Below, piece by piece: positions 47,140 to 56,189 of a stretch of 64,000 bases of DNA; the stretch's first letter is position 1; the number at the start of each line of letters is the position of its first letter. The DNA lies in contig JBDSSF010000003.1 in assembly GCA_039928925.1 (NCBI GenBank), forward strand, positions 124,001-188,000, written 5' to 3'. This DNA is from Candidatus Saccharimonadales bacterium (GTDB taxonomy: Bacteria > Patescibacteriota > Saccharimonadia > Saccharimonadales > Saccharimonadaceae). Under the pieces are notes generated by a model. It had not been told where the DNA came from, did no database searches, and saw only the letters and a program-made list of their open reading frames with translations. Made by a program: the position numbers and the translations under genes.

Positions 47140-49032
47140 TTATACGCTATATTCGCCAGGGTTCATGTACCCATTATTAGCTACAGGCTCCCCTGAAACC
47201 GGGGCTTTATTTGGCTTAACTGAATCAACAGGATTTGTTGAAATAAGGCTTTGTTCAGTCTGTGAAGGAACAATCTGAATGTGAACATGGTTTTGTCCAG
47301 CGAAGAAGAGGCCCTGCCCGACCGGGAAGTTCGCGAGTCTTTTTCTTTCTTCCTCGGTTAGCTTAAACACGTCAGATAACACATCGACAGCACTTGACGA
47401 TTGCTTTAAAAGAAGCTGCATAGAGGAGTTGGCGACGATTGCACGGCCCATCTTACTTCCCATAAAGTCTTCGACATCTTGTGTGATTGTCGTAAGGCCA
47501 AGGTAGTATTTACGTGCACGCTTTGCGAGACTAAACAGAAAGTTTGCAGAGTCGTCGTATTTCATTAATTGCCACGCCTCGTCGACAATAAGCATACGTT
47601 TTTTCTGAACACTACGCGTAATGTTCCAAATATGTGAGAGGACAATATACATCGCAACTGGTCTAAGCTCGTCTTCAAGATCACGGATATTAAAGACAAC
47701 CATATTATTGTTGATATCGATATTGGATTGCTGAGAGAAGATTCCAGCAAATGTACCAGATGTATATTTACGAAGACGCTGCGCAAGTGCAGGTCCTGTT
47801 CCGCCCATGTGAAGGAGGGTGTCATATAGATCAGAAATAGTTGGCGGTAGTGAGTTATGTGTGAGTGGATCACTCGTGATTCCTGCACGTGCATATGTAT
47901 CAATGAGTCCCTGATCTAGGTCAGCTTCTTCAGCTGGAGTTAATGCAGACATAGCTTGTCCTGCTGCTGTTGTTTGAGTTCCACCAAGCATGAGGCGGAG
48001 TAGTCCATGAAGTGTTACGAGGTTCGCTCGTAGTGCATCATCTGCTTCATCACTATCAATTACACGCGGCAAGTCAAATGGATTGATACGTGTATCTGCA
48101 TTGAGGCTGAGGCGGATATAACTACCACCGACTGCATCACATAGTTTCTGATACTCATTTTCAGGATCGATAATAAGGATTTCTGACCCAACCATCATCG
48201 CTCGTAATGCTTCGAGCTTAATAGTAAAGGATTTACCAGCACCAGATTTCGCGAACACGACCATATTAGCGTTCTCAAGACTGAAACGATCAAAAATAAC
48301 GAGTCCATTATTATGCATATTGATGCCGTAAAGAACACCTTTTTCCTGAGTAAGATCTGCGCTCGTGAATGGGAAGCTGGTACTGATTGCACCAGTGTTC
48401 ATGTTACGACGAATTTGTAGCTGATCACTCATCTGCGGAACGGTACTATTAAGTCCCTGCTCCTGTTGGCTACTAGCAACCTTACTAAATATAAGTTGCT
48501 GACCAAATAACGTTTCGATTTTATGTTGCACGAAGCTGAGTTCATCTAAGCTGTCTGCATATAACGTTACATATAGTCCATAACGGAAGAATCGCTCAGA
48601 ACCAACCTGAAGTTCATCACGAAGCTCTTCAGCGTCCTGTAATGCCGCTTCAAGGCCAGGGTCACGTGTCCTACCCTTTTCATTGTTGATCGACATTGTT
48701 GCTTCGAGTTGCGTCACTTTTTTACGAAGGTTTGACAGCACTACCTGGCTTTCGACAGGATAGATAAACATACTAATATCGAGTACCTCATCAATATTGA
48801 TAAGTGAACTGAGCCATCCTGTATAGATTTGGCGAGGGTATCCATAGATATAGAGAGTTCGGCCGTACTTTGTTCCAAGGCGGAAATGACTTGAATGAAT
48901 TTCCAGACTACTTGGCGCGATAAGATCACGAAGAGTCGTCATACCCTTCAAAAAAGCTGCTTCTATTTCTGCCTGTTCTCTTGCTCGCTGTTGAGCTGCA
49001 ATATCGATTGGATCAAGTTGTTTTTTAGCCAT
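47140..49032 (-). CDS. virB4: VirB4/TraC-family secretion ATPase, motor part
   Basis: 630 residues. The N-terminal 230 residues include the VirB4 region SSHFRLGTKYGRTLYIYGYP. The motor has Walker A FAKSGAGKSFT (SGAGKS at 263-268), IIDPENEYQKL and Walker B MLIVDEAWQLM (about 480-490). C-terminal motifs are KRARKYYLGLTTITQDVEDF and GQGLFFAGQNHVHIQI. It powers pilin or substrate movement on the cytoplasmic face. Its start shares one base with the stop of the preceding gene, which carries a further N-terminal VirB4-like part. Confidence 0.93.
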   Translation of the reverse strand: MAKKQLDPIDIAAQQRAREQAEIEAAFLKGMTTLRDLIAPSSLEIHSSHFRLGTKYGRTLYIYGYPRQIYTGWLSSLINIDEVLDISMFIYPVESQVVLSNLRKKVTQLEATMSINNEKGRTRDPGLEAALQDAEELRDELQVGSERFFRYGLYVTLYADSLDELSFVQHKIETLFGQQLIFSKVASSQQEQGLNSTVPQMSDQLQIRRNMNTGAISTSFPFTSADLTQEKGVLYGINMHNNGLVIFDRFSLENANMVVFAKSGAGKSFTIKLEALRAMMVGSEILIIDPENEYQKLCDAVGGSYIRLSLNADTRINPFDLPRVIDSDEADDALRANLVTLHGLLRLMLGGTQTTAAGQAMSALTPAEEADLDQGLIDTYARAGITSDPLTHNSLPPTISDLYDTLLHMGGTGPALAQRLRKYTSGTFAGIFSQQSNIDINNNMVVFNIRDLEDELRPVAMYIVLSHIWNITRSVQKKRMLIVDEAWQLMKYDDSANFLFSLAKRARKYYLGLTTITQDVEDFMGSKMGRAIVANSSMQLLLKQSSSAVDVLSDVFKLTEEERKRLANFPVGQGLFFAGQNHVHIQIVPSQTEQSLISTNPVDSVKPNKAPVSGEPVANNGYMNPGEYSV

Positions 49033-49871
49033 TACATTGTCTCCTCGCCGGCTTGATTAATTCGAGGTGCTTGACCTTCTCCTTTACGAACATACGTACT
49101 CGTGACAGTTTCAAAGTCACCGAGGGGCTCACGTACTGCAGTGTCAGGGTTGTAAACATTATAGTAAAGCTCACCAAGCTCCTTAGTATTTAACTGTACA
49201 CAGCGAACACCAATTTGGAATAACCCACTCATAACTGAGTCGGTACGGTTTTTGATCTCATCCTTAGCTTTATCGTAGGCAACCTTATCAATTTTTGTTG
49301 CACTTAGGGTTTGTTTTGCAAATACTTTTCCAAAAAAACCCTTTCCCTGTTCGACGATGTTACTAAGATCACCAGCTGGGAAAAATGGTATGACTACAAA
49401 AAAGCTTTTGTCCATAATATTCGCTTCTTGGGATAAGACGTCGATAAAGTTTATATAGTCATCCATGAGGACATTTAGAAGCATGTTATCTTGTGATTTA
49501 CGAATTGCAGATAGACGGTCTATGTATGGGCCGATATCGACACGTTGCGACCTGATAAATATCTGAACTGGAAAATAGAGAGCATTGAGGAAGTTTTGGT
49601 AGCTGAACTCAACACCTTCGCGTTCACGGCTACTCATAAGATCAAAGTTAATTGATTTACATGCGATAACAGATCTGAAACTACCGTCATTCATAATAAC
49701 CATACCATCACGGATTTCTGAGATAAGTAAACTAGTCTGGGTAGAATTCTGCCCAGTTTGCTTTTTGACAGCTACTTCAGGAGCTTTACCAGGTACTGGC
49801 TCTGCTACAGGTTGACTTCCGATGGCTCCAACTGGCACTTGGCCAGGGACGGGTTGATTATTTGGCGGCAC
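49032..49871 (-). CDS. TraC-like protein, VirB4 N-terminal-like domain
   Basis: 279 residues from a GTG start. After a Pro-rich leader (about 1-40), LLISEIRDGMVIMNDGSFRSV and VEFSYQNFLNALYFPVQIFIRSQ match the amino-terminal, non-motor part of TraC/VirB4 proteins. No P-loop is present. It is coupled to the motor gene by a one-base overlap. It may form the part of the hexamer that touches the membrane subunits. Whether this is a split of one ancestral gene or a separate subunit cannot be told from the sequence alone. Confidence 0.8.
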   Translation of the reverse strand: MPPNNQPVPGQVPVGAIGSQPVAEPVPGKAPEVAVKKQTGQNSTQTSLLISEIRDGMVIMNDGSFRSVIACKSINFDLMSSREREGVEFSYQNFLNALYFPVQIFIRSQRVDIGPYIDRLSAIRKSQDNMLLNVLMDDYINFIDVLSQEANIMDKSFFVVIPFFPAGDLSNIVEQGKGFFGKVFAKQTLSATKIDKVAYDKAKDEIKNRTDSVMSGLFQIGVRCVQLNTKELGELYYNVYNPDTAVREPLGDFETVTSTYVRKGEGQAPRINQAGEETM

Positions 49872-49907
49872 GATCTCCCACTCTTCCTACTCTTATCTCT
49901 ACTGTAT

Positions 49908-50930
49908 CTATCGCAGTGAAATTAATACTTCTTCGTCAAGATGTTCTTGTTTTTGACGAATTCGATTAGCCTCATGAGCGATTGTCTCAATAGATAGATC
50001 AGAGTTACTTGCAAGGCTTATTATATCAGGAGATACACGATTCTCGCTAGTGTTTGTTTCAGTAGTCTCAGGCGCTTGAATAACAGGTTGAATTATAGGT
50101 TCTGGAGCTAATTGTTGTTGTGGTTGAGGGACAGGAACTGGTTCAACTGGAGCTTGTCGTGGTTGTGATTGAATAGGCTGGTTATCGCTAAGTGGTCGAA
50201 TAACAGTTTGCTGCATTGAATTCGGATACGGATTAAAAGTAAGATGAGGATCTTGTATATTGGTGGGTGTCTGAGTCAGTGCTGCATACGGATCTGGAAC
50301 GGCGATTTGAACCGGCGCTGGCTGTGCTATAGGCTGCTGGTGCATTTGATTTATCATATCCTGACGTCGCTTTACGTCTGCTTGGCCGATCATTGTGTCA
50401 AAGGATTGAGAAACTTTGGCATTATTATCAAGCACATCTTCTGCCTGTTGAGCTTCAAAAAACATGTCAGTTACCATTGAGTTATCTGGTTCTGTTGGCA
50501 TCGGAACACCACGAACTGCCCAGCCTCCACTATCAACTACGCTTGCGAGGTAAGATAGACGCTTCTCAGCCTCATTTTGAGATATGTTTTTAGTTCGCTG
50601 TACCTCAATAACCTTCGGAGCAGTGATCTCAACAAGGGACTGAATACCATCAGGTTCCCATAGTCGACGACGAGGTTTTAAATAAAATGAGACTATTGCT
50701 GCGAGATAGATTTCCATTGGTTGATCTTTTCTGAGTGGAAGTGCAAGCGCGCCGAAGAACAGGATGATTGGGAGAGGAATAATGGCTAGCGGTATGAATA
50801 GCTGAGAAAGTCCCCACGCAAGTGCGATTGAAATAGCGACGATAATTAAGTATATAAATTGGCGGAAGCTAAACGGGCCGATGAGTTTGTCATCAGCTTC
50901 GACATCTTGAGGTACTTTATAGACCGCCAT
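49908..50930 (-). CDS. PrgI-family (VirB3-like) membrane protein with long tail
   Basis: 340 residues. It begins YKVPQDVEADDKLIGPFSFR, the PrgI signature, followed by two helices (about 25-66) and the conserved EIYLAAIVSFYLKPRRRLW. Residues about 100-340 are a hydrophilic, Gln/Pro-rich cytoplasmic tail with low-complexity stretches, much longer than in typical PrgI proteins of about 120 residues. VirB3-like proteins bind VirB4. It is the gene before the TraC-like one. Confidence 0.88.
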   Translation of the reverse strand: MAVYKVPQDVEADDKLIGPFSFRQFIYLIIVAISIALAWGLSQLFIPLAIIPLPIILFFGALALPLRKDQPMEIYLAAIVSFYLKPRRRLWEPDGIQSLVEITAPKVIEVQRTKNISQNEAEKRLSYLASVVDSGGWAVRGVPMPTEPDNSMVTDMFFEAQQAEDVLDNNAKVSQSFDTMIGQADVKRRQDMINQMHQQPIAQPAPVQIAVPDPYAALTQTPTNIQDPHLTFNPYPNSMQQTVIRPLSDNQPIQSQPRQAPVEPVPVPQPQQQLAPEPIIQPVIQAPETTETNTSENRVSPDIISLASNSDLSIETIAHEANRIRQKQEHLDEEVLISLR

Positions 50931-50939
50931 ATTGCTTAT

Positions 50940-50945
50940 AGTATA
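50940..50945 (-). promoter_or_regulatory. Extended -10 promoter before prgI
   Basis: The minus strand reads TGaTATACT, ending nine bases before the prgI ATG. This overlaps the end of the upstream kinase-like gene, so prgI and its downstream genes may be expressed separately. Confidence 0.45.
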
Positions 50946-51545
50946 TCATTTTGTAGTTAGTGTGGCTGCCACTGTTGCCATAGTTTTTTCAAACCCCATA
51001 TCGGCAATATCAAAACAACGAATACCGTATAATTTACATTGTTTTTGGAGATATTTACCGTATGCTCTATTAAAATATGACCATGCCTGGACATAGTGAA
51101 AATCCTTATCGGGACTTTTTTGAGCACGCGCAACACGTTCAAACTGATCAGGGCTGCTATCTATAACGTATGTGATATGAGCAATATCAGTAACCGTTAA
51201 CGCAAACCTTGGGAGGATGTGTGAACCTTCAAGTAAGAAGTCGCCCTTTGTATCATTAATTTCCTTTTTAATAAATGTTTGGAGCGCCGTTGCCTCATTT
51301 ATGAATAGATTAACGAGTTCATCGGTATTTTCGCTATGCTTCTTCTCCCAGGCTGATCCTCTAAGGCTATCAATAGTGCTCCAAGCAAAAAGTGGATGAC
51401 TACTATCTTTTTCTAGTTGAGACCGTATTTTTTTTCGTATTAAATCAGATGACAGTCGTGTTAAGTTAGTTTCGAGACAAATATTTTTCGCAAGCGTTGT
51501 TTTTCCGCAACGCATTGCTCCGCCAAGAATCTTATTCATAAGCAA
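50946..51545 (-). CDS. P-loop kinase-like protein in the secretion cluster
   Basis: 199 residues. A Walker A motif (GGAMRCGKTTLAK) sits at residues 8-20. DFLLEGSHILPRFALTV and VARAQKSPDKDFHYVQAWSYF follow, which fits AAA/kinase-like proteins related to 2-phosphoglycerate kinase or shikimate kinase folds. ILGGAMRCGKTTLA begins almost at the N-terminus; the second ATG (51539) is also possible. It has no membrane segment. It lies seven bases after the VirB6-like gene and fifteen before prgI. Its substrate and its link to secretion are unknown. Confidence 0.7.
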   Translation of the reverse strand: MLMNKILGGAMRCGKTTLAKNICLETNLTRLSSDLIRKKIRSQLEKDSSHPLFAWSTIDSLRGSAWEKKHSENTDELVNLFINEATALQTFIKKEINDTKGDFLLEGSHILPRFALTVTDIAHITYVIDSSPDQFERVARAQKSPDKDFHYVQAWSYFNRAYGKYLQKQCKLYGIRCFDIADMGFEKTMATVAATLTTK

Positions 51546-51552
51546 GACACTA

Positions 51553-54500
51553 CTAAGGCCTTGTTCTTACAGTAGCACCAGGCCAAATTGGAGTTGTTGT
51601 TGGTGCTGGAGCCGTAGCGACGGTTGGTGGTGCTGTAGGTACTGTATATGGATTTGAAGGTGTTGGTGCTGGCGTTGGTGCTGGACCAGTACGAACGGTA
51701 GGTGTATTTGATGGTGGAGGGTTTGTTCCTGGCACAGGACCTGGAGGAGTAGGGCTAGGTGTAGCACTATTAGCAATTGCTTGCAAAGCTTTCTTTCCGT
51801 CAGTGCCAATGGTTGAATTAAGTTTTTCGTTTGCAAGTACTGCTGTTGCAGTTTCGGCACTTATACCACCTGAATTTCCAGCTGCTGTGATCGCATCTGC
51901 TGTTTGACCAGCAATTTGTTCATGAGAGAGCCCACCCCAAGTACCTGCCTTGCCGCTAGTCTCATCGAGCTTTGTATTTTGTGTATCTCTGGACCACGCA
52001 TCCATACCCGCGTCACGTCCTTTTAAGTTTGAATTTGAAATATCTCTCCGAATAGATTCTCCAACCGCTCCAGTAGGGTTTATTGCTGGAACAATAGCGC
52101 CAGTGGCAGGATCAATCGTGTCTGTAAACGTATTTCTTAACTTGCTAAGACCCTTTGCTCCAGTTTGATTTGCTAAAATACTTGTAGCTGCACGAGCTTT
52201 AGTTGACGCTTCTTCCCTGACAGACTCTGATTTTGTAGAGTCGTTTGCTATTGCAACAGAATCCCTAAGCGCTTTAACCGCACCATCAACAAGTTGATCA
52301 GGAGCGAGTCTTGCTTTAAGGAGGAATTCTTCATTTTCGATCTTTTCTTTGTCAATTTTATTTAATTGTGCTTGAGCTCTTGCTTGATATCCGGTAGCAT
52401 TCTGCCCAGCCACACTTTTTGCAAAATCTCTATTTGTTACAGCTTCTTTAAGTATTTCTTCGTTTTGAAGGTGTTTGAATTGTTCATCGCGGCCGCTTCT
52501 TTGTGCGTTTATCTTATTGCGTCGCCTGATAGCTCCAGCACGTCCAATCATTGAAGGTCCACCGTTCATCGCACGAATACCTCGACTATTTTTTGAATCT
52601 GCTTTAAAGTTTGCAGCTCCCTTTTTCATGCGATCAAACGGACCTCTGTTTGGATTATTCACAAATGCACCAACTTTACCGAGTACTCCACCGGCAGCCT
52701 TCATAATAAGTGGAGTCAGAGCAAGAGGTATGATTGAAACGAGCGCACCCATAACTTGGATAGCAAGCTTTAATCCTTCTTTGGTACCGGCTGGCACGGT
52801 AGTCATGATGACAGTTGATGCGAGTGATGCCGCACCAAACACAAGACCTATAATTGGGTACATAAGTAACATCGTTTGAAGTAGGCTCCGCCACTTTTTA
52901 AACATAGATTCTGTGTTTGGTAGTAAAAACGCAACAAATGCAAGAGGAGAAATAACAATTAACAGGACTACTAACGCCTGACGAACGGTTAACACAATAA
53001 AAACAGTTACAATAGCAATCAAGGCTATTATAAGTGCCGGAAGAAGTGCAGATAGTCCCACGAAAAGCGCTCCAACTCCAACCGCAACTCCCGCAAGGAC
53101 ACCTCCCGCTATACCAGACCATCCTTTACCAGTTGCACCACTCGAGAACTGTGCGCTAACTGGTGCAATATTTGCATTTATGTTTTTAAAAACTCCATAG
53201 ACAGATGTACCAACAATATTTGATACATCGACCGCAATTGAACATATCCAAAACGATATATTTACCAATATTGCTGCTGCGACTAACCTTGGAAGCATCT
53301 TTTTGATACCGTAGTTACTAACACCAAAACTAGTTATTTGTGAAAAAATAATGATCAAAAAGACTATAACAAATGCAACATTCGCAAAGTTACGCATGAC
53401 ACCCCAAGTGTCATAAATAGTGGTATTATCTCCTGTCCATAAAACTGGCTGAATAGTTAATAGTGCCGATACGACAGTGTATGCGGCATCTACAATTTTT
53501 GCCATGAAATCAACAACAGGACACAATATCCATCCAATACCATCTACAACACAGGATGTCGTGTCTTTTGCACCACCAGCGGCAGGTGCTACGATAGTAC
53601 CGTCAGCTCCTCCCGCAGCTTTTTCTCGACCAAAGACACACGCGACATTTCCTGGACTCTGATCTGGATTTGAGGGATAGGTTTTATTACAAAAAGCAGC
53701 ATCTGTTTTGTTTTTAAAACCCGCATCGCATGCTGCCAGGTCCGCTGGAACTCCTTTATACTGGTCTAGACAGCTTACAGGCTTGTGAGTAGCGAACCAA
53801 GTCACATATGCATCAATATTTTTATCAATAAGATTATCTTTTATAGAATTGGTTGCGTCTGACGGTTTATTACAATATGGATTGTAGCCTTGACCATCCT
53901 CTTGACCGAAGGTTGCCATCGAAGTGTCTGAAAGGTTAACATCAGGTTTAGTTTTATATAACCAAGCCTCTTTTACACCCAGATCATTAACAATAGTTAC
54001 CGAAAGACCAGTAGATTTCTCATCCGTTGTAGCTTGTGAGAATGGCTTAACTCTATCAGCGCACCTTGCCTCAAATTGTTTTATACCTATATAGTATGAA
54101 AGATATCCTGGATCACCGTGGTTTCCTGCACCACCAAAGTACTTTATTTCAATAGCTTTCTTAACAGACGTTACCTTATCTGCAGTTTGATCGATCTTGA
54201 GATCACTTGTACTTGGCCCTGTGCATTCACTTTTATCAACTCTTGATACACCAGCACCCTTCATAATGTCACAGTAAGCCTCAAGCTTACCAGTGTAACC
54301 ATAGAGCTGCACTGCCGAGCTTATAAAGCCCGCATCGTCACAATTCACAAGTCCTTCGCTTGAACCAATGTAGCCAATAGACACACCCGTCCCTGTATTG
54401 AACCATGATCCGCTCACGACGTCAGTTGTGCTTATAGGGCTTTTAGCAGACGCATTAGCAAAGCAAGCTGTCAGAGCTCTGTAATATAAAAAAGCTTTTG

Positions 54501-54627
54501 CTTGGTCGTCGATTGGAGCTGTGTCAGCAGGACTAGCTAAAGCTGGGTTTGCGATAGAAACAGTACTGATAATTGTAGATACAACCATTAGTAATGCCAA
54601 TAATGAATACTTGATTTTTGTCTTCAT
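51553..54627 (-). CDS. VirB6-like polytopic protein with extended C-terminus (copy B)
   Basis: About 1024 residues from the ATG at 54627, which has AAGG at proper spacing and a signal peptide ending near PALA; two more ATGs lie just upstream. Residues about 30-370 are extracytoplasmic, with many cysteines. From about 410 to 670 are several helices with FANVAFVIVFLIIIFSQIT, NYGIKKMLPRLVAAAILVNIS and AVDVSNIVG, and SPLAFVAFLLPNTESMFKKW as a conserved loop. The tail (about 680-1024) is charged and coiled, ending in a Pro/Thr-rich region. The core matches the 57138 protein, so the two are paralogues. VirB6/TrbL proteins form the inner-membrane channel. Confidence 0.85.
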   Translation of the reverse strand: MKTKIKYSLLALLMVVSTIISTVSIANPALASPADTAPIDDQAKAFLYYRALTACFANASAKSPISTTDVVSGSWFNTGTGVSIGYIGSSEGLVNCDDAGFISSAVQLYGYTGKLEAYCDIMKGAGVSRVDKSECTGPSTSDLKIDQTADKVTSVKKAIEIKYFGGAGNHGDPGYLSYYIGIKQFEARCADRVKPFSQATTDEKSTGLSVTIVNDLGVKEAWLYKTKPDVNLSDTSMATFGQEDGQGYNPYCNKPSDATNSIKDNLIDKNIDAYVTWFATHKPVSCLDQYKGVPADLAACDAGFKNKTDAAFCNKTYPSNPDQSPGNVACVFGREKAAGGADGTIVAPAAGGAKDTTSCVVDGIGWILCPVVDFMAKIVDAAYTVVSALLTIQPVLWTGDNTTIYDTWGVMRNFANVAFVIVFLIIIFSQITSFGVSNYGIKKMLPRLVAAAILVNISFWICSIAVDVSNIVGTSVYGVFKNINANIAPVSAQFSSGATGKGWSGIAGGVLAGVAVGVGALFVGLSALLPALIIALIAIVTVFIVLTVRQALVVLLIVISPLAFVAFLLPNTESMFKKWRSLLQTMLLMYPIIGLVFGAASLASTVIMTTVPAGTKEGLKLAIQVMGALVSIIPLALTPLIMKAAGGVLGKVGAFVNNPNRGPFDRMKKGAANFKADSKNSRGIRAMNGGPSMIGRAGAIRRRNKINAQRSGRDEQFKHLQNEEILKEAVTNRDFAKSVAGQNATGYQARAQAQLNKIDKEKIENEEFLLKARLAPDQLVDGAVKALRDSVAIANDSTKSESVREEASTKARAATSILANQTGAKGLSKLRNTFTDTIDPATGAIVPAINPTGAVGESIRRDISNSNLKGRDAGMDAWSRDTQNTKLDETSGKAGTWGGLSHEQIAGQTADAITAAGNSGGISAETATAVLANEKLNSTIGTDGKKALQAIANSATPSPTPPGPVPGTNPPPSNTPTVRTGPAPTPAPTPSNPYTVPTAPPTVATAPAPTTTPIWPGATVRTRP

Positions 54628-54668
54628 GTTCATAAACCTTATGATTACATTTAACAACACCCGGGACT

Positions 54669-54696
54669 AAAATACCAGCCCTGTGTGGGGCTGGTA
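54669..54696 (-). terminator. Terminator after the 54719 gene
   Basis: On the minus strand TACCAGCCC, a six-base loop and GGGCTGGTA form a 9-bp GC-rich stem followed by TTTT. It lies 22 bases past the stop at 54719 and separates that gene from the VirB6-like gene. Confidence 0.7.
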
Positions 54697-54718
54697 AATA
54701 TGAGTTAAGATGTAAGTT

Positions 54719-55942
54719 TTACTGAACTTGAGTACCAAACAATGAGAGAATATATTCTTCCTCACCAGTCATAGGATTTTTGATGATGTAAGCTGTATAT
54801 CTTCGCATCTCATGTCCACCAGCGTCTGGAATGATGTCGTTATAAACTTCATCACCGTGTCCTTGAGTACCATCTGCACCTTCTGTATATGTTATGGTAG
54901 GATCTTGCATTACAGTATCGACAGTAAAGGTGTGTTGAGTTTTAAAGTCAAAGGCATTATATTCAGCAAGTTTTTCTCCAAATAAAGTGTCAGCTGCACT
55001 GTCGAATGCGAGTCCAAGAATTACAGCACCTGCATCTTTATCTTTCGCACCTACAGAATATGCAGTTGCTTCTACTAGCGCCTGATGTAGAATTTTTGTC
55101 TGACCTTTACTGGTTGATGTAATATTTTCTGCATCAGTAATATCTGGTGCAAGGCGTGGGTATGCGCTTTTGGCGCTTTCAAGAGCTGGTCCTACATTAT
55201 TTTCATATAAGTACGCAGCATATTCTAGGAAAGCGCTACCCTTATCTGCTTCGGTGCTGTTTTGAAATGTTGAGTATACTTCTTTTTGGAAAGTAAGCGC
55301 ATCCATTTCGGCCCAGTTCTTTTCACTAAGTTTACTGAATGACTCTTGCTTATCAGCGGGAAGTTTATCCCAAAGCCCACCTTTTACGGGACCGGTTTCT
55401 GAGCCGTTTGGTTTAGTTGTTACTTCAGGACTACTAGGACTTATCGTGGTAGGTCCTTTGTCGCCGCTTACTACAGGCGCTACTTCACTCGCTGTAGTTG
55501 GAGTGATACTAATACTTGTTGTACCTTGATCGATAGTTGTTGGAATAACATTGCCCGGGTTAGCTGGTGAACTCGCAACAGGTTGAGTATTAGTTGGAGC
55601 AGCAGAGCTGCTAAACGCCTGTTTAGCGACGAAAGTGCCACCAACAAGAACTGCTAGGCCAGCACCAAGCGCACCAAGCTTTGCTTTTAATGAGAAGCCT
55701 TTTTTCTCCTGTTTGTTACGAAGTGCTTCAACTGCCTGACGAGCAGCGGCCTGCTCCTCAGGAGTTACGGGTGCGTAACCCTCACCAGGAGTACCTGGAA
55801 TGTTGCCAGTTAGGTTATATTGACCCTCTGCTACATAAAGTGGAGTATTGTCATATTCGTTTGTAGGTTTTTCACCACCAATTAAATCACCAGCGTGAGG
55901 TGTTTTAATGTTTCGTGGATCTTCAGGGTTCATCATGACCAT
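54719..55942 (-). CDS. Membrane protein with Thr/Ser/Pro-rich stalk and outer domain
   Basis: 407 residues. The cytoplasmic N-terminal 88 residues carry NIKTPHAGDLIGGEKPTNEY and an EEQAAARQAVEALRNKQEKK helix. One membrane helix (about 89-110) follows, then a Thr/Ser/Pro/Val stalk to about 190. A folded outer domain of about 210 residues has WAEMDALTFQKEVYSTFQ and RRYTAYIIKNPMTGEEEYIL. I do not recognise the family. It is monocistronic, with its own promoter and terminator, between the two VirB6-like genes. Confidence 0.65.
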   Translation of the reverse strand: MVMMNPEDPRNIKTPHAGDLIGGEKPTNEYDNTPLYVAEGQYNLTGNIPGTPGEGYAPVTPEEQAAARQAVEALRNKQEKKGFSLKAKLGALGAGLAVLVGGTFVAKQAFSSSAAPTNTQPVASSPANPGNVIPTTIDQGTTSISITPTTASEVAPVVSGDKGPTTISPSSPEVTTKPNGSETGPVKGGLWDKLPADKQESFSKLSEKNWAEMDALTFQKEVYSTFQNSTEADKGSAFLEYAAYLYENNVGPALESAKSAYPRLAPDITDAENITSTSKGQTKILHQALVEATAYSVGAKDKDAGAVILGLAFDSAADTLFGEKLAEYNAFDFKTQHTFTVDTVMQDPTITYTEGADGTQGHGDEVYNDIIPDAGGHEMRRYTAYIIKNPMTGEEEYILSLFGTQVQ

Positions 55943-55998
55943 GGCTTATTTTTCCCTTGTGCGCTTACTTGGGCACGTAATAATGTGGTAATGCTTTT

Positions 55999-56027
55999 AC
56001 TATACACTAAATTTTCATAAAAAGCAA
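55999..56027 (-). promoter_or_regulatory. Promoter of the 54719 gene
   Basis: On the minus strand TTGCTT (56022-56027), 17 bases and TATAGT (55999-56004) form a good promoter. The leader is about 50 bases and holds AAGGG before the ATG at 55942. Confidence 0.6.
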
Positions 56028-56040
56028 TAGTCTTAATGAT

Positions 56041-56057
56041 ATGTCAAGAATTGACAT
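56041..56057. repeat. Palindromic operator-like site
   Basis: ATGTCAAGAATTGACAT is a perfect 7-bp inverted repeat with a three-base centre. It starts 14 bases upstream of the -35 element of the 54719 promoter, a position typical for an activator or repressor site. Confidence 0.45.
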
Positions 56058-56087
56058 TGGTCGTGATGCTTCTTTTACTTGGCGTTC

Positions 56088-56109
56088 AAAAAAAACACGC
56101 ATAACGTGT
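56088..56109 (-). terminator. Terminator after the GC-rich gene
   Basis: On the minus strand a 5-bp stem ACACG/CGTGT with a five-base loop is followed by eight T residues. It lies about 80 bases beyond the stop at 56190. Confidence 0.55.
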
Positions 56110-56145
56110 AGATAGTGTGGATGTGCCAACCAGATCATATCACCC

Positions 56146-56185
56146 ACACCCGATCCACAGGACTGCTGCCCTGTGGATCGGGTGT
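56146..56185. repeat. Long GC-rich hairpin after the GC-rich gene
   Basis: ACACCCGATCCACAG (56146-56160) and CTGTGGATCGGGTGT (56171-56185) pair perfectly over 15 bases, extendable by one, around a ten-base loop. It begins four bases after the stop of the 56190 gene. There is no T tract on the minus strand, so it may protect the mRNA 3' end or be a composite terminator with the next hairpin. Confidence 0.75.
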
Positions 56186-56189
56186 TTCT

